In this document: piece after piece, positions 29,231-42,218 of the stretch
Layout of the letters: each line of letters starts with the position of its first letter
Position numbering within the stretch: position 1 is the first letter of the stretch
Assembly (NCBI GenBank): GCA_020721225.1
Contig: DYNE01000004.1
Coordinates: 1 to 64,000, forward strand
Origin: Pelodictyon luteolum
GTDB lineage: Bacteria; Bacteroidota; Chlorobiia; Chlorobiales; Chlorobiaceae
Direction: 5' to 3'
Length of the DNA: 64,000 bases
Made by a program: the position numbers and the translations under genes
The notes under the pieces: model-generated
Seen by the model: only the letters and a program-made list of their open reading frames with translations
Database searches by the model: none
Told to the model about the DNA's origin: nothing

Positions 29231-32200
29231 TCAGGTTCCGGGTTCTTCGAGCTCTTTATCGGGTATAGTAACCTGCTCTGCAACTACAACCGGCTTCTGC
29301 GTATCACCAGTCAGCTTGATGGTTCGATAACGTTTCAAGCCTGTTCCGGCAGGAATTAGCTTGCCGACAATGACATTTTCCTTGAGACCAAGAAGGTTGT
29401 CGATCTTTCCGGCAACAGCGGCATCGGTCAGCACTTTCGTGGTTTCCTGGAACGATGCTGCGGATATAACACTCTCCGTCTGCAGAGCCGCACTGGTAAT
29501 ACCAAGCAGCACCGGATGCGAAGTCGCCTGAAGCGTAGGCTCGATAACGACAAGTTTCTTGCTGTTTTTGCGCAATTCACGATTCAGTTTGGCGATATCC
29601 CGCGTCTTGCAGAGCTGCCCATCCTGTATTCTTGCCGGTGCATCACCTTTGTCTGTAACCCTGACCTTTTCCGCAATACTTTCGTTTGCTTCGATAAAGG
29701 CACTTCTGTCTATAAGGTCTCCCGGAAGAAGCTCGGTATCTCCAGGTTCTTCGACGCGAACTTTCTGCAGCATCTGACGGACAATCACTTCAAGATGCTT
29801 GTCATTGATTTCAACGCCGGCATTGATCTGGTACACCTTCTGTATCTCGTTAACCAGATACTGCTGCACAGCATTTGGGCCCTGAATACGAAGAATATCC
29901 TGTGGCGAAACGGCACCATCGGTCATCGGATCACCAGCCTTTACCTCATCGCCTTCGTTAGCCAGCACATGTTTACCGACCTGTACATAATAAATTTTTT
30001 CTTCTCCGAAATCGTTCTTGACCTTTATCTCCTTGCTGCTCCTGCGCTGTGAACCGAAACTCACATAACCGTCAATCTCGGAAACGATAGCCGGATCGGA
30101 AGGAATGCGGGCTTCAAACAGCTCGGTTACCTTCGGAAGACCTGCCGTAATATCACCCCCGACTCGATCGAGGTTTCTTGGAACCTTGGCGATGATATCG
30201 CCCGGCAGAACCTTCTGGCCGTCCTCTACATAGAGGTTCGATTTGATCGGCACCGGGTAGGTTTTCCTGATCTCGCCGCTGGCATCTATAATCATGATCC
30301 TTGGCTCCCTTGTCTCGTTGGCACGGAGCTTCGAACGCCAGTTGATGATGGTATGCTGGGCAAAACCGGTCTGCGGATCGACCTCTTCCTTGTAGGTGAC
30401 GCCTTTTTCGATATCGGCAAATCTCACCGAACCCGGTGTTTCGGCAATGATCTGGGTGCTGTTGGGCTCGCTGCTGAAAAGCACCTGGTCTTTTCTTACA
30501 GCAGTTCCGTGACTGCAGTGGAGATGGGCACCGTGCGGTATCACATATCGTTTGAGAACCTTGCCGGATTCAGGATCGACAATATTGATTTTGCCGTTCT
30601 TCTGAATCACAATCGTACGAAGATCTTCAACCCCGTCCTCATTGATGCTGCTGTGCTCAACGGTTTTGACATCTTCGAATTCAAGAACACCTTCATTGAA
30701 GGCCTTGGTCTCGGTTTCGGAAATACCGCCCTGAGCCGTACCTCCCTGGTGGAAGGTACGAAGCGTCAACTGCGTACCAGGTTCACCGATCGACTGTGCG
30801 GCAATCACACCTACAGCCTCGCCGATTTCAACAAGTTTATGAACAGAGAGGTTGGTGCCGTAGCATTTCGAACAGATACCGACTTTGGACTCGCAGGTGA
30901 GAACCGAACGGATTTCAGCCTCCTCGACCCCGGCGGTATCCTGAACAAGATCGGCAAGTTCATCGGTAATGATCTCTCCGGCCTTTACGACGACATTGTT
31001 GTTGAGGGTATCGTATATGTCTCTGGCTGCTACGCGGCCTCTGATCTTTTCACGAAACTTTATCTGACCGCTGGTCTCCTCTTCGATATTACGATACACA
31101 TGCAGACCTCTGGTAGTCCCGCAGTCATCGATGGTGACAATCACATCCTGGGCCACATCGTGCAGTCTTCTGGTCAGATAACCGGCATCCGCCGTTTTCA
31201 GCGAGGTATCGGAAAGACCTTTACGGGCACCGTGCGTGGAAATAAAATACTCGAGCACCGTCAACCCTTCCTTCAGGTTCGAAATAATCGGGTTTTCGAT
31301 AATTTCACCCGGCTGACCCGACATAGACTTCTGGGGACGGGCAATAAGACCCCTCATTCCGGTCAGCTGGCGCACCTGCTCTCTCGAACCTCGGGCGCCG
31401 GAATCAAGCATCATATAGAGCGGATTGAAACCCTCTCTGTCTTTTTTCAGTTTCTGATAGGATTCCTCGGCTACGATGTTCGAGGTTTTCTGCCATACAT
31501 CGACAATCTGGTTGTACCGCTCGTTATCGGTAAGCGTTCCGCGATTGTACTCCTTGACGACCTTGGTGCTGTCCTTCTGTGCGCTCTTGATGTGTCTGAC
31601 CTTTGTTTCGGGAACGATGGCGTCCGAAAGGCCGACGGAAAGTCCACCTTTCATGGCGTAATGGAAGCCGACCTCCTTGATATTGTCGAGGAATTTTGCC
31701 GTTTCGACATTACCGACTTCACTGCTCAGACGGCCGATAAGCTCTTTGGCGACCTTCTTGTCGATAACCCTGTTGATGAAACCGATGGACTCGGGAACAT
31801 GCTGATTGAAAATAACCCTGCCGACCGTGGTCAGCACCATTTTCTTCTGTTCGAGCTGTGAACGGAGCCATCCATATTTTTCGGTTTTTTCATCGATGAC
31901 TGTCTCAAGCACGCGAAGAGGATCGAATTTCTGATCGACGGGGCCGTTGAAACAGACGAAAATCTGGGCATGGAGACCGACACGCTGTTCGTTATATGCA
32001 ATGAGAACATCTTCGGAATCATAGAATATGCGACCTTCGCCCTCTTCTCCCGAACGTGATTTTGTCAGATAGTACATGCCGAGAACCATGTCCTGTGAAG
32101 GTACGGTCACCGGTTTACCGGACTGGGGAAGAATGAGGTTATGCGACGAAAGCATCAGAAGCGACGCCTCAAGCTGGGCTTCCTGTGAAAGCGGAACGTG

Positions 32201-33721
32201 TACCGCCATCTGATCGCCATCAAAGTCAGCATTGAAAGCCGTACAGACCAGTGGATGAATCTGGATGGCCTTTCCTTCGATCAGTACCGGCTGGAAAGCC
32301 TGGATACCGAGACGATGAAGGGTCGGCGCACGGTTCAGAAGCACAGGTCGACCGTCGATAACCTTCTCGAGTACATCCCATACAATGGGATCTTTCTTGT
32401 CAATAAGCTTTTTTGCCGACTTGACGGATTTGGCTATGCCTCGCTCGACAAGACGGCGGATCACAAACGGCTGAAACAGCTCGATAGCCATGCTTTTCGG
32501 AAGACCGCACTCATGCAGTTTCAGCTCAGGACCGACAACGATTACCGAACGGCCTGAGTAGTCAACCCTTTTACCGAGCAGATTCTGACGAAAGCGGCCC
32601 TGTTTGCCCTTGAGAGCATCGGAGAGAGACTTCAGTGGTCTGTTCGACTCACCGGTCTTGACCGCATTTGCCTTGCGTGAGTTATCGAACAGTGCATCCA
32701 CAGCCTCCTGCAGCATCCGCTTTTCGTTACGCAGAATGACCTCCGGAGCACGGATATCGATCAGTTTTTTCAGTCGATTGTTGCGGATAATGACCCTGCG
32801 ATAAAGATCGTTGAGATCGGATGTCGCAAACCGTCCTCCTTCAAGCGGCACAAGCGGCCTGAGCTCTGGGGGAATAACCGGCACAACCTCCATAACCATA
32901 TACTCCGGCTTGTTGCCTTCGTAAACATAGGGCTCGGGAATATCGTCTTCAGGAAAAAGTCCTCCTGGTTTTTTGCGCATCTTTTTCTGCGGTTCATAGC
33001 TTTTCCTGAACGATTCGACAACCTTGAGCCGTTTCAGCGCGTCAGCGCGCTTCTGCTCGGAACTGCTCTCCCTGAGCACTTTCCTGAGGGTTATGGCGGT
33101 CTCGTTCAGATCGATGCTTTTGAGAAGCATATGAATGGCTTCGCCGCCCATTTTTGCGACAAACTTCGCCGAATCGGTATCGTCAAGATCCTGATTATCC
33201 TCATATTCGGTAATGATCTGAAAATACTGCTCCTCGGTCAACCGGTCGAGCTTCTTGATACCCTGCTTTTCTCCAGGCTCACCGGGATTGATGACCACAT
33301 AAACTTCATAATAGATGATGCGCTCAAGTTCCTTTGTCGAAAGATCGAGCAACGCCCCTATTTTGCTGGGAACCGAACGGAAAAACCAGGTATGCACAAC
33401 AGGAACCGCAAGGGATATATGACCCATGCGCTCCCGACGGACACTCTTTGTGGTAACTTCCACACCGCAGCGGTCACAAATGATGCCTTTGTAACGGACT
33501 CGTTTGTATTTCCCGCAGTAACACTCCCAATCCTTGGTAGGTCCGAATATTTTTTCGCACATCAAGCCGTCGCGTTCAGGCTTGAAAGTACGATAATTGA
33601 TGGTCTCCGGCTTGAGCACCTCGCCCCTTGAATGGGCGAGAATGCTTTCAGGAGATGCTATACTGAATTTTATCTTTGAAAAATCACCTTTTAACGGTGA
33701 TGCTCCCTGTGAAAAAATCAT
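29231..33721 (-). CDS. rpoC: RNA polymerase beta' subunit
   Basis: [16 protein letters not shown] and full-length RpoC. Confidence 0.98.
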   Translation of the reverse strand: MIFSQGASPLKGDFSKIKFSIASPESILAHSRGEVLKPETINYRTFKPERDGLMCEKIFGPTKDWECYCGKYKRVRYKGIICDRCGVEVTTKSVRRERMGHISLAVPVVHTWFFRSVPSKIGALLDLSTKELERIIYYEVYVVINPGEPGEKQGIKKLDRLTEEQYFQIITEYEDNQDLDDTDSAKFVAKMGGEAIHMLLKSIDLNETAITLRKVLRESSSEQKRADALKRLKVVESFRKSYEPQKKMRKKPGGLFPEDDIPEPYVYEGNKPEYMVMEVVPVIPPELRPLVPLEGGRFATSDLNDLYRRVIIRNNRLKKLIDIRAPEVILRNEKRMLQEAVDALFDNSRKANAVKTGESNRPLKSLSDALKGKQGRFRQNLLGKRVDYSGRSVIVVGPELKLHECGLPKSMAIELFQPFVIRRLVERGIAKSVKSAKKLIDKKDPIVWDVLEKVIDGRPVLLNRAPTLHRLGIQAFQPVLIEGKAIQIHPLVCTAFNADFDGDQMAVHVPLSQEAQLEASLLMLSSHNLILPQSGKPVTVPSQDMVLGMYYLTKSRSGEEGEGRIFYDSEDVLIAYNEQRVGLHAQIFVCFNGPVDQKFDPLRVLETVIDEKTEKYGWLRSQLEQKKMVLTTVGRVIFNQHVPESIGFINRVIDKKVAKELIGRLSSEVGNVETAKFLDNIKEVGFHYAMKGGLSVGLSDAIVPETKVRHIKSAQKDSTKVVKEYNRGTLTDNERYNQIVDVWQKTSNIVAEESYQKLKKDREGFNPLYMMLDSGARGSREQVRQLTGMRGLIARPQKSMSGQPGEIIENPIISNLKEGLTVLEYFISTHGARKGLSDTSLKTADAGYLTRRLHDVAQDVIVTIDDCGTTRGLHVYRNIEEETSGQIKFREKIRGRVAARDIYDTLNNNVVVKAGEIITDELADLVQDTAGVEEAEIRSVLTCESKVGICSKCYGTNLSVHKLVEIGEAVGVIAAQSIGEPGTQLTLRTFHQGGTAQGGISETETKAFNEGVLEFEDVKTVEHSSINEDGVEDLRTIVIQKNGKINIVDPESGKVLKRYVIPHGAHLHCSHGTAVRKDQVLFSSEPNSTQIIAETPGSVRFADIEKGVTYKEEVDPQTGFAQHTIINWRSKLRANETREPRIMIIDASGEIRKTYPVPIKSNLYVEDGQKVLPGDIIAKVPRNLDRVGGDITAGLPKVTELFEARIPSDPAIVSEIDGYVSFGSQRRSSKEIKVKNDFGEEKIYYVQVGKHVLANEGDEVKAGDPMTDGAVSPQDILRIQGPNAVQQYLVNEIQKVYQINAGVEINDKHLEVIVRQMLQKVRVEEPGDTELLPGDLIDRSAFIEANESIAEKVRVTDKGDAPARIQDGQLCKTRDIAKLNRELRKNSKKLVVIEPTLQATSHPVLLGITSAALQTESVISAASFQETTKVLTDAAVAGKIDNLLGLKENVIVGKLIPAGTGLKRYRTIKLTGDTQKPVVVAEQVTIPDKELEEPGT

Positions 33722-33791
33722 AGTCTTAATATCCTCTTTAAACGACCGTTTTTAAATCCCTTGAATGATCTTCTCCGTTAAAGCAGCACTA

Positions 33792-36700
33792 CTAAGGAAC
33801 CCTCTCATCGATGCGAATTTCAAGTCCGAGCCCCTGAAGCTCCCGTACCAGCACGTTGAACGACTCCGGAGTCCCCGGTTCTGGCAGATTCTGGCCCTTC
33901 ACAATCGCCTCATAGGTTTTGTTACGGCCGATAACATCGTCAGACTTGACCGTGAGCATCTCCCGGAGAATATTGGCTGCACCATAGGCCTCAAGCGCCC
34001 AGACCTCCATTTCACCGAATCTCTGACCGCCGAACTGTGCTTTACCGCCAAGAGGCTGCTGCGTAATAAGCGAGTAAGGACCGGTTGAACGGGCATGAAT
34101 CTTGTCATCCACAAGGTGGCTCAGCTTAAGCATATAGATGTAGCCAACCGTCACCTCGTCATCGAATTTTTCTCCGGTACGACCGTCAAACAAAGAAACC
34201 TTTCCGTGCACCGGAAGGCCGGCTCTTTCAAGTTCATTCTGAACCTCTTCATAAGTTGCACCATTGAAAATCGGAGTCTTGAACTTGACTCCCAATTTTT
34301 TTGCTGCCCATCCAAGCGAGGTTTCATACAACTGACCGATGTTCATACGACTCGGAACACCCAGCGGATTGAGCACGATATCAACCGGTGTACCGTCTTC
34401 CATAAAAGGCATATCCTCAATCGAGAGAATCTTGCCGACGACACCCTTGTTACCGTGACGACCGGCCATTTTATCGCCAACCTGTATCTTGCGCTTCTGC
34501 GCGATATAAACCTTTGCAAGCTCTTCTATGCCTGGAGGCAGTTCGTCGCCGACGTTTATCTTGTACTTTTCATTTTCCCTCTCGTCGGCAATGTCTTTAA
34601 GCTTGAAACGGAACTCCTTGACAAGGCGAATAACATTTTCATTGACTTTTTTCGATTCGACAAGCCCTTTGGAAAAGTCGATCGATTCAAGAAAGGGAAG
34701 CCCACTGAAACGGGCAAGCACACTTTCATCGAAAACCGAACCTTCCGCTACAAGCACCTTTCCTTTTTCATTGAAAATACCTGTCGTCTTTTTGCCGTCA
34801 AGCAGCTGGTTCAGCCACTTGGCGAAGCGCTTGCGAAGGTCGTACTCTTTCTGGTCGTACCGCTTGTCTACAACCTCTATACGTTCCTTGACGTCAAGTC
34901 CGACTTTTTTCTTGCGACTGAAAAGTTTTGTCTTTATCACAATACCTTTCATTCCGGCAGGAACATGCATCGAGGCATCCTTGACGTCGCTCGACTTGTC
35001 GCCGAAAATTGCCCGAAGCAGTTTTTCTTCCGGAGTAGGATCGCTCTCGCCTTTCGGCGTTATTTTACCGACAAGAATATCGCGCTCCTTGACCTCGGCA
35101 CCGATACGCACAATACCGTTTTCGTCAAGGTTTCTGAGAGCATCTTCACTGACATTGTAAATATCACGGGTGAACTGCTCCTCACCTCTTTTGGTATCAC
35201 GTACGTTCGCCTCAAATTCGTGAATATGGATCGAGGTGAACACATCGTCATAGACAAGACGCTCACTCAGAATGATGGCATCCTCGAAGTTGTATCCACG
35301 CCACGGCATAAATGCGACCAGCACATTTTTTCCAAGAGCAAGCTCGCCGTTTTCCGTCGAAGAGCTGTCGGCAAGCACATCGCCCTTGACAACTCGCTGT
35401 GCAGTGCGAACAAGCGGTTTTTGCGAAATGCAGGTATCCTGGTTCGAACGCTTGAACTTGATGAGTTTGTAGGTTTTCAGGCCTTCATCCGGATCGAGCA
35501 TGGAGAGATGCACTTCATTTTCAGTGTCGATATCATACCTGACCCTGATATAATCCGCAGTAACCTCTTCAACAGTTCCGGACTCTTCGGCAACAATAAC
35601 CGATCTGGAATCCCGAGCGACCTTGGCTTCCATACCGGTACCGACAACCGGAGCCTCGGAAGTCAAAAGAGGAACTGCCTGACGTTGCATGTTTGCGCCC
35701 ATAAGCGCACGGTTGCCGTCATCGTGCTCAAGAAAAGGAATCAATGCTGCAGCGGCGCTGACAATCTGTACCGGAGAAACGTCCATATAATTGACATCCT
35801 CAGCGGGAACAAGCGGATAGTCGCCCTTGGTCCTTGCCTGAACCGATTCGAGAGCAATTTTCCTGTTCTCATCAAGCGGAACACTGACCGGAACGGTTAT
35901 CTTGTTTTCTTCATCTTCTGCTGAAAGCATCACCACCTTGTCGGTAACCTGGCCCTGTTCCACCACTCTGTAAGGTGTCTGAATGAATCCCTTGTCGTTG
36001 ATTTCCGCATAGACAGAAAGTGACGAAATCAGACCGATGTTCGGACCTTCAGGGGTCTCGATTGGACAAAGCCTCCCGTAATGGGTGTAGTGAACGTCGC
36101 GAACCTCGAAGCCTGCCCGTTCACGGGTAAGACCTCCTGGTCCGAGAGCGGAAACCCTGCGCTTGTTGGTCATTTCAGCAAGCGGATTGGTCTGGTCCAT
36201 GAACTGCGACAACTGGCTTGTGGCAAAGAAGCTCGAAACCACGCTTGATACCGTACGGGCATTGATAAGATCGGCAGGCGCAATCTTGTCGGAGTCGCGT
36301 GAATTGAGCTTTTCCCTTACGTTCTTGCCCATCCTGGCCAATCCCACGACAAACTGTGCGGCAAGCTGTTCGCCAACAGAGCGTACCCGGCGATTTGCAA
36401 GGTGGTCGACATCGTCAACCTCAGCCTGTCCGTTAACCAGCTTGATCAGGTAATTGATAACCGCAATAATATCAAAATGTGTCAGAACAAGAATATCGTC
36501 TCCGACCGGCTCATCCGAAAATGACTGGATAGTCAGCAGAATCTTCTGATAAATAGTATCAGATAACTCCCTGAGCTCTTTCTTGCCGGTGAGATAGGTC
36601 TCCAGTTCTTCGAACTCCCTGGAAAGCTTTTTACGGATCCTGTAACGACCTACATCCCCAAGATCGTACTTCTTCTGATTGAAAAAGGTCCTTTCAAGGA

Positions 36701-37730
36701 AGCTTCGCGCGGCATCGATATCAGGAGCTTCATTAGCCCTCAGCTCTTCGTATACAATCTCGAGGGCCTCCTCTTCGGTAGCAGAGCTATCGTTGAGAAT
36801 GGTGTTGATAATAATGGACTTGTCCTGACCTTTATCGCTGCCGGAATAGCTCTTCATAACCTTGACGGCCTTGTAACCGGCAGCAAGAATCTGCTCGAAG
36901 ATATCCTCGGTGATGGCGGTTCTGGCGCTCACAACTTCGCCGGTCTGCATATCGACGATATCAGAAGCGAGATATTTGCCGATCAGCTGATCTTTCTTTC
37001 CTGCGCTCATTTTGATCTCTTCTACAAGATCGAAAAGACCGAGTATGTCCTCATCTTTTGCGAATCCGATAGCCCGCAGTAAAGCGCTAACCAGAAAGTT
37101 CTTTTTCTGGTCGATATAAACGAAAATCTGGTTATTGATATCGGTCTGAAACTCGATCCACGAACCTCTTGTGGGAACGATTTTTGCCGAATACATTTTT
37201 TTGCCGTTCGGATGAACCGCTTCACTGAACACAACCCCCGGAGAACGGTGCAACTGAGCGACGACAACCCTTTCGGCTCCGTTGACGATAAATGTGCCCC
37301 GCTCGGTCATATAAGGAATCCTGCCAAGATAAACTTCCTGCTGGATAGTCTCCTTCCAGTCCTGTTCATCCGGCTCATCCTTGTAGGAAAGTTTGAGTTT
37401 TACCTTGAGCGAAACATCATAGGTAAGCCCGCGTTCAATGCAATCCTCGACGGTATATTTAGGCTTGTCGAAACTATAGGAGATATATTCGAGCAGGTAG
37501 AGGCCACGGGTGTCGGTTATGGGAAAGGCGCTGCGAAGCACCCTTTCGAGCCCCTGATCCTTGCGCTTCGCAAGAGGAACGCTGTCCTGAATAAAATTAT
37601 GAAATGAATCTAACTGAACTTTTAATAAATCGGGGGGATCGATAATGCTTTGTATTTTGGAAAAGTCAATAGACGGTGTTGGTGTTGCATCAGCCACTTT
37701 CACATGCACCTCGCTTTTATCAAATTGCAT
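33792..37730 (-). CDS. rpoB: RNA polymerase beta subunit
   Basis: [43 protein letters not shown]. Confidence 0.98.
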   Translation of the reverse strand: MQFDKSEVHVKVADATPTPSIDFSKIQSIIDPPDLLKVQLDSFHNFIQDSVPLAKRKDQGLERVLRSAFPITDTRGLYLLEYISYSFDKPKYTVEDCIERGLTYDVSLKVKLKLSYKDEPDEQDWKETIQQEVYLGRIPYMTERGTFIVNGAERVVVAQLHRSPGVVFSEAVHPNGKKMYSAKIVPTRGSWIEFQTDINNQIFVYIDQKKNFLVSALLRAIGFAKDEDILGLFDLVEEIKMSAGKKDQLIGKYLASDIVDMQTGEVVSARTAITEDIFEQILAAGYKAVKVMKSYSGSDKGQDKSIIINTILNDSSATEEEALEIVYEELRANEAPDIDAARSFLERTFFNQKKYDLGDVGRYRIRKKLSREFEELETYLTGKKELRELSDTIYQKILLTIQSFSDEPVGDDILVLTHFDIIAVINYLIKLVNGQAEVDDVDHLANRRVRSVGEQLAAQFVVGLARMGKNVREKLNSRDSDKIAPADLINARTVSSVVSSFFATSQLSQFMDQTNPLAEMTNKRRVSALGPGGLTRERAGFEVRDVHYTHYGRLCPIETPEGPNIGLISSLSVYAEINDKGFIQTPYRVVEQGQVTDKVVMLSAEDEENKITVPVSVPLDENRKIALESVQARTKGDYPLVPAEDVNYMDVSPVQIVSAAAALIPFLEHDDGNRALMGANMQRQAVPLLTSEAPVVGTGMEAKVARDSRSVIVAEESGTVEEVTADYIRVRYDIDTENEVHLSMLDPDEGLKTYKLIKFKRSNQDTCISQKPLVRTAQRVVKGDVLADSSSTENGELALGKNVLVAFMPWRGYNFEDAIILSERLVYDDVFTSIHIHEFEANVRDTKRGEEQFTRDIYNVSEDALRNLDENGIVRIGAEVKERDILVGKITPKGESDPTPEEKLLRAIFGDKSSDVKDASMHVPAGMKGIVIKTKLFSRKKKVGLDVKERIEVVDKRYDQKEYDLRKRFAKWLNQLLDGKKTTGIFNEKGKVLVAEGSVFDESVLARFSGLPFLESIDFSKGLVESKKVNENVIRLVKEFRFKLKDIADERENEKYKINVGDELPPGIEELAKVYIAQKRKIQVGDKMAGRHGNKGVVGKILSIEDMPFMEDGTPVDIVLNPLGVPSRMNIGQLYETSLGWAAKKLGVKFKTPIFNGATYEEVQNELERAGLPVHGKVSLFDGRTGEKFDDEVTVGYIYMLKLSHLVDDKIHARSTGPYSLITQQPLGGKAQFGGQRFGEMEVWALEAYGAANILREMLTVKSDDVIGRNKTYEAIVKGQNLPEPGTPESFNVLVRELQGLGLEIRIDERVP

Positions 37731-37858
37731 GAATTTCTTACAAGATTAAGTCATAACAAAGAACCGCAAAGACTTTGCCGGAGAAAAACATCCGGCTGAG
37801 CCTCAATCACATCACAGCAAGAACGGTCATCCGACAATAAAAATAACACAAACGGACA

Positions 37859-37887
37859 AAGCTCCGTCTCTCTTGGACACGGAGCTT
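37859..37887 (-). terminator. Candidate hairpin/attenuator in the rplL-rpoB intergenic region
   Basis: aagctccgt-ctctcttggac-acggagctt inverted repeat. Confidence 0.5.
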
Positions 37888-37913
37888 GTTCTAAAAATGA
37901 CTCGCGAAAAAGA

Positions 37914-38291
37914 TCACTTAAGCTCTACGCCTGCACCAACGTCTTTGAGTTCTTTTGCAATTTTTTCAGCCTCATCTTTCGAAATGGCTTCCTTGACAGT
38001 TTTCGGTGCACCGTCAACGAGATCTTTCGCTTCTTTCAGTCCAAGACCGGTGAGTGCGCGAACAACCTTGATCACATTGATTTTGCTTTCGCCTGCGGAG
38101 GTAAGCACAACATCGAACTCGGTTTTTTCTTCCTGTGCAGGCGCATCACCGGCAGGAGCTGCAGCTGCAACACCGGCAACAATTGCAGGAGCTGCGGTTA
38201 CACCGAACTTCTCTTCCAGTGCTTTTACCAGTTCGGATGCTTCTGTAAGGGTAAGCTTACCAATCTCCTCTACAAGTGTTTCAATAGACAT
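37914..38291 (-). CDS. rplL: 50S ribosomal protein L7/L12
   Basis: [19 protein letters not shown]...[21 protein letters not shown]. Confidence 0.97.
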   Translation of the reverse strand: MSIETLVEEIGKLTLTEASELVKALEEKFGVTAAPAIVAGVAAAAPAGDAPAQEEKTEFDVVLTSAGESKINVIKVVRALTGLGLKEAKDLVDGAPKTVKEAISKDEAEKIAKELKDVGAGVELK

Positions 38292-38360
38292 TATTTCCCT
38301 CTCTTGTTTTTAAGTAATTAAAATATAAGCTTGAGTGCGTAATAGATTTTTTTTCAGCCT

Positions 38361-38882
38361 TTACTGCTTCTGTTTGGCTACCTGGTCGAGAACCGAAACC
38401 AGATTTCTCATGACCGCGTTGACAACCATCGGCACAGAGCTGACAACATTGTTGATGAGCCCCGCAGCACGGCCGATATTCTCGGTTTTGCTCAGCATCT
38501 CGGAGAGCATGACGAGCTTGTCGTCGCCATAAACGACTCCGTCAATAGAGGCCATCTTGAACTTCAGCGCCTCATTTGTCTTGCTGAACTTCCTGATGAT
38601 TTTGGCAGGTGCAATCGGATCATCATAACCAAAAGCGACGGCTGTTGTGCTTTTCAGACCATCGGCAAGCCTGTCAACCTGATCAAGCTGCTGAAGCGCC
38701 TGCTTGACGAGAGTATTCTTGACAACCTTGTATTCGATACCGGCTTTTCTGAACTCATTGCGAAGCTCTGCCATTTTGGCAACGTTCAAGCCCTGATACT
38801 CCGTCAAATATATACCCTGGGATCTGCCGATCTTCTCAGCAACCTCCTGGACTACCTGCTCTTTTTTCTCCCGTTTCATCAT
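38361..38882 (-). CDS. rplJ: 50S ribosomal protein L10
   Basis: L10 layout, e.g. LRNEFRKAGIEYKVVKNTL. Confidence 0.95.
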   Translation of the reverse strand: MMKREKKEQVVQEVAEKIGRSQGIYLTEYQGLNVAKMAELRNEFRKAGIEYKVVKNTLVKQALQQLDQVDRLADGLKSTTAVAFGYDDPIAPAKIIRKFSKTNEALKFKMASIDGVVYGDDKLVMLSEMLSKTENIGRAAGLINNVVSSVPMVVNAVMRNLVSVLDQVAKQKQ

Positions 38883-38900
38883 GTAAACCGTTTATATGTA

Positions 38901-39590
38901 TTAGGCAACAAACTTTTCTTTTCTGACCTTCACACTTGGCGACATCGTGCTCGAAACAGCAATACTCTGGAGATACTGCCCTTTTGCGGCAGAAGGCTTC
39001 AAGCGAACAACCTCCCTGACAAAGCTGGTAATATTTTCAACCAGATGCTCAGGCTGAAAAGAAACCTTTCCTACCGGAGCATGAACATTTCCGGCTTTAT
39101 CAACCCTGAACTCGATCTTGCCGGCCTTGACCTCTTTAACGGCTTTAGCAACATCCATGGTAACCGTTCCGGATTTCGGATTGGGCATAAGACCGCGAGG
39201 TCCAAGAATTTTTGCAACCTTGCCAAGCTGACCCATAACATCCGGCGTAGCGATAATAACATCAACATCGGTCCAGCCGGACTGGATTTTTTCAATGTAC
39301 TCTTCAAATCCGACCAAATCGGCTCCGGCCTCTTTTGCCTCTTCGGCCTTGGCCTCCTTGCAGACAACAAGTACGGAAACAGTCTTACCTGTACCGTGCG
39401 GCAGCATCACCGTACCGCGAACAACCTGATCTGCATGACGGGGATCAACCCCAAGCCGCAACGCAACATCTATAGTCGCATCGAATTTCGCTTCCGTAAT
39501 CTCCCTGATTTTCCCGACAGCTTCAGCAAGATCATACTCCTGAAAACGATCGATTTTTGCCAGGGCCTCCCTGTATTTTTTTCCAGCCAT
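38901..39590 (-). CDS. rplA: 50S ribosomal protein L1
   Basis: [39 protein letters not shown]. Confidence 0.97.
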   Translation of the reverse strand: MAGKKYREALAKIDRFQEYDLAEAVGKIREITEAKFDATIDVALRLGVDPRHADQVVRGTVMLPHGTGKTVSVLVVCKEAKAEEAKEAGADLVGFEEYIEKIQSGWTDVDVIIATPDVMGQLGKVAKILGPRGLMPNPKSGTVTMDVAKAVKEVKAGKIEFRVDKAGNVHAPVGKVSFQPEHLVENITSFVREVVRLKPSAAKGQYLQSIAVSSTMSPSVKVRKEKFVA

Positions 39591-39661
39591 TTTTATCCTG
39601 AGAAAGTGGTTAAAAAAGCGGCCCGAAGACCTCCCACGCTATTACAAAAAAATCCGGGTAA

Positions 39662-40087
39662 TCAGTCCTCGACTACAATACCCATGCTTCTTGCCGTACC
39701 CATCACCATCTGCTCTGCTCCGGCAAGATCGAACGCGTTAAGATCAGGCATCTTCAGTTCAGCAATCCTGCGAACCTGTTCGCGACTGACCGTCCCTACC
39801 TTGTTGCGGTTAGGCTCTCCGGAACCTTTCTGCAATTTCGCCTCTTTCAGAAGCAGAACTGCTGCTGGCGGAGTTTTGGTAATGAACGTAAACGACTTGT
39901 CGGAATAAACGGTAATCACAACAGGTGTGATCATGCCTGCTTCAGACTGGGTCTTGGCATTGAACTGCTTGCAGAACTCCATGATATTGACGCCTTTCTG
40001 ACCGAGAGCCGGTCCGACCGGCGGAGCTGGATTAGCAGCACCAGCAGGAATCTGAAGCTTGATAAAACCGATTATCTTTTTTGCCAT
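39662..40087 (-). CDS. rplK: 50S ribosomal protein L11
   Basis: [36 protein letters not shown]. Confidence 0.97.
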   Translation of the reverse strand: MAKKIIGFIKLQIPAGAANPAPPVGPALGQKGVNIMEFCKQFNAKTQSEAGMITPVVITVYSDKSFTFITKTPPAAVLLLKEAKLQKGSGEPNRNKVGTVSREQVRRIAELKMPDLNAFDLAGAEQMVMGTARSMGIVVED

Positions 40088-40129
40088 AAACTATTTCTAT
40101 TCAGAAGCTTAAAAAAACTTTAATCCCCA

Positions 40130-40705
40130 TTACTGCGAAACTGACTTAACCTGTGAAAAATCGAGTTCGGTTGGTGTGCTGCGACCAAAGAAACTGATCA
40201 TGACCTTAACTTTCATGCGCTCGGTGCAGACATCATGAACGACACCGGTAAGCGAACTGAATGGACCGTCAATAACCTTAACCGAATCGCCAACCCTGAA
40301 GGGCGCTTCAATAACCGAGCGATGCTCGACAGCGTTTTCAGGAACAAGAATTTTTTCAACCTCATCAGGACGCAATGGAGTAGGATTATCATCGACACCG
40401 AGAAATCCCATAACGGAGGGAATATCAAGAATAAGATTCCGTGTCTGCTTGTCAAGCACCGCCTCGATGAGCACATAACCAGGAAAAGCATTCTTCGTCA
40501 GACTTCTTTTCTTGCCATTTTTGACCTCGACAAAACGCTCGTATGGCACATAGACCTGCAGAATCTTGTCTTCAAGACCACAACGAAGAACCTCTGCGTC
40601 TATCCCTTCCTTAACTTTACGTTCGTGACCGGAATAAATCCTGAGCGCATACCACCTGGGAACCGGAATCCCCTGTTCATCAACACTTTTTTTTCTGACA
40701 CCCAT
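40130..40705 (-). CDS. nusG: Transcription antitermination protein NusG
   Basis: RWYALRIYSGHERKV; FRVGDSVKVIDGPFSSLTGVV KOW. Confidence 0.96.
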   Translation of the reverse strand: MGVRKKSVDEQGIPVPRWYALRIYSGHERKVKEGIDAEVLRCGLEDKILQVYVPYERFVEVKNGKKRSLTKNAFPGYVLIEAVLDKQTRNLILDIPSVMGFLGVDDNPTPLRPDEVEKILVPENAVEHRSVIEAPFRVGDSVKVIDGPFSSLTGVVHDVCTERMKVKVMISFFGRSTPTELDFSQVKSVSQ

Positions 40706-40727
40706 CTCTATACCTCAACTGTGGTTA

Positions 40728-40934
40728 TTATAATAACCGGCTCATCGCAGAATTTATTACCCAGTCAACAACAAAGGTAAACAAGGCAAGTATACCGGAA
40801 ACTGTCAGAACAACAACGGTCAGATCTTTTGCCTCTTCCTTGCTTGGCCAGGCAACTTTACGCATCTCACTGACGACATCACGATAATATTGACTGATAC
40901 TGCCAAAATATTTGTTCATATCTGAAGCCTGCAA
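40728..40934 (-). CDS. secE: Preprotein translocase SecE
   Basis: VVSEMRKVAWPSKEEAKDLTVVVLT; start may be the internal Met. Confidence 0.93.
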   Translation of the reverse strand: MQASDMNKYFGSISQYYRDVVSEMRKVAWPSKEEAKDLTVVVLTVSGILALFTFVVDWVINSAMSRLL

Positions 40935-40966
40935 TAAGAATCGTAAATAACATTTCTGATAACCTG

Positions 40967-41039
40967 CACGTCAGGAGGGAATCGAACCCCCAACCTGCGG
41001 TTTTGGAGACCGCTGCTCTACCAATTAAGCTACTGACGT
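40967..41039 (-). tRNA. tRNA-Trp (CCA)
   Basis: Cloverleaf on minus strand; anticodon loop TCTCCAAAA. Confidence 0.93.
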
Positions 41040-41063
41040 CTATCAAACTCCGCATAAAATCCG

Positions 41064-41136
<73 letters not shown>

Positions 41137-41162
41137 CTATCGAAAAAACATATAACAACCTG

Positions 41163-41245
41163 TGGGTAGAGGAGGATTCGAACCTCCGAAGACATAAGTC
41201 GACAGATTTACAGTCTGTTGCGTTTGACCGCTTCGCTATCTACCC
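41163..41245 (-). tRNA. tRNA-Tyr (GTA)
   Basis: 83 nt with long variable arm; anticodon loop CTGTAAA. Confidence 0.92.
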
Positions 41246-41256
41246 GTAATGATCAG

Positions 41257-41329
41257 AGCTGGTGATGGGACTCGAACCCGCAACCTGCTGATTACAAATC
41301 AGCTGCTCTACCAATTGAGCTACACCAGC
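41257..41329 (-). tRNA. tRNA-Thr (TGT)
   Basis: GCTGGTGTAGCTCAATTGGTAGAGCAGCTGATTTGTAATCAGCAGGTTGCGGGTTCGAGTCCCATCACCAGCT. Confidence 0.93.
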
Positions 41330-41401
41330 AGCTCTTTCTAAAAAACAGGGCAGGTAATATACCTCGCGTTTTTAAAAATCCAAAGAAAAAAAAGAAACAA
41401 T

Positions 41402-42205
41402 TTATTGTTTGTCTCTTGCTGCCGCAAGGAAGTCCGTTATTTTAACGACAAGGATTCGAGGCGTGAAGCGCTGTGAAAAAACCAGCAGATAGTCAAGAAA
41501 AGTAGGATAGACCCGCATCCGGTTTTTTCGATAACCCCGAAGAACCGCTTGTACCACCAGATCGGATTCATATACAGGAAGCCGGATTCGTCTGCGGTTG
41601 TGCATTGCCTTTTCAAGAAAGCCGGTATCGACAAAGCCGGGACAGACAGCTACGACCTTTACTCCCGTTCCCTGCAGTTCAACATGAAGCGCCTCGCTCA
41701 GGGTTATCAAAAATGATTTGGTAGCCGAATAGAGTGCGAGCCCCGGAACGCCCTGTATTCCGGCAAGCGATGCGATATTGATAATCGTCCCTTTCTTTTT
41801 TTCAACCATGCCCGGCAGAAAAAGACGCGTGAGCTTTACTGCTGCAGACATGTTTACGGCCATGATCCCTTCGAGTTCCCTGAAAGCAAGATCCTTGAAA
41901 TCCGATGCCCGCGACAAACCGGCACAATTCACCAGTATCTCGACGGCAAGAACGTGTTCAAGGCAATAATCGGAAATGCGTTGCGAACTTTCAGGTTCAA
42001 CGAGATCTTCGGGACAGCAGAAAACCGTAACGCCATGCTTCCGATGAAGCGTTTCCGCAAATTCGGCAAGCGTCTCGCGTGACCGGGCAACGAGCAGGAG
42101 ATGATGACCCATGCCCGCAAACGCACAGGCGAGAGCCCGGCCGATTCCCATGGATGCACCAGTAATAAGGACAACGGATAACGGTTTCCTGGATTCTTGC
42201 ATCAT
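41402..42205 (-). CDS. Short-chain dehydrogenase/reductase
   Basis: VLITGASMGIGRALA, NCAG, YSATK. Confidence 0.92.
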   Translation of the reverse strand: MMQESRKPLSVVLITGASMGIGRALACAFAGMGHHLLLVARSRETLAEFAETLHRKHGVTVFCCPEDLVEPESSQRISDYCLEHVLAVEILVNCAGLSRASDFKDLAFRELEGIMAVNMSAAVKLTRLFLPGMVEKKKGTIINIASLAGIQGVPGLALYSATKSFLITLSEALHVELQGTGVKVVAVCPGFVDTGFLEKAMHNRRRIRLPVYESDLVVQAVLRGYRKNRMRVYPTFLDYLLVFSQRFTPRILVVKITDFLAAARDKQ

Positions 42206-42218
42206 CTGTACCGGATAA

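Noticed and set aside
30353-31861. 502-aa plus-strand ORF
   Set aside because: Antisense to rpoC; spurious.
34095-35924. 609-aa plus-strand ORF
   Set aside because: Lies entirely antisense to rpoB; a by-product of codon bias with no recognisable domains.
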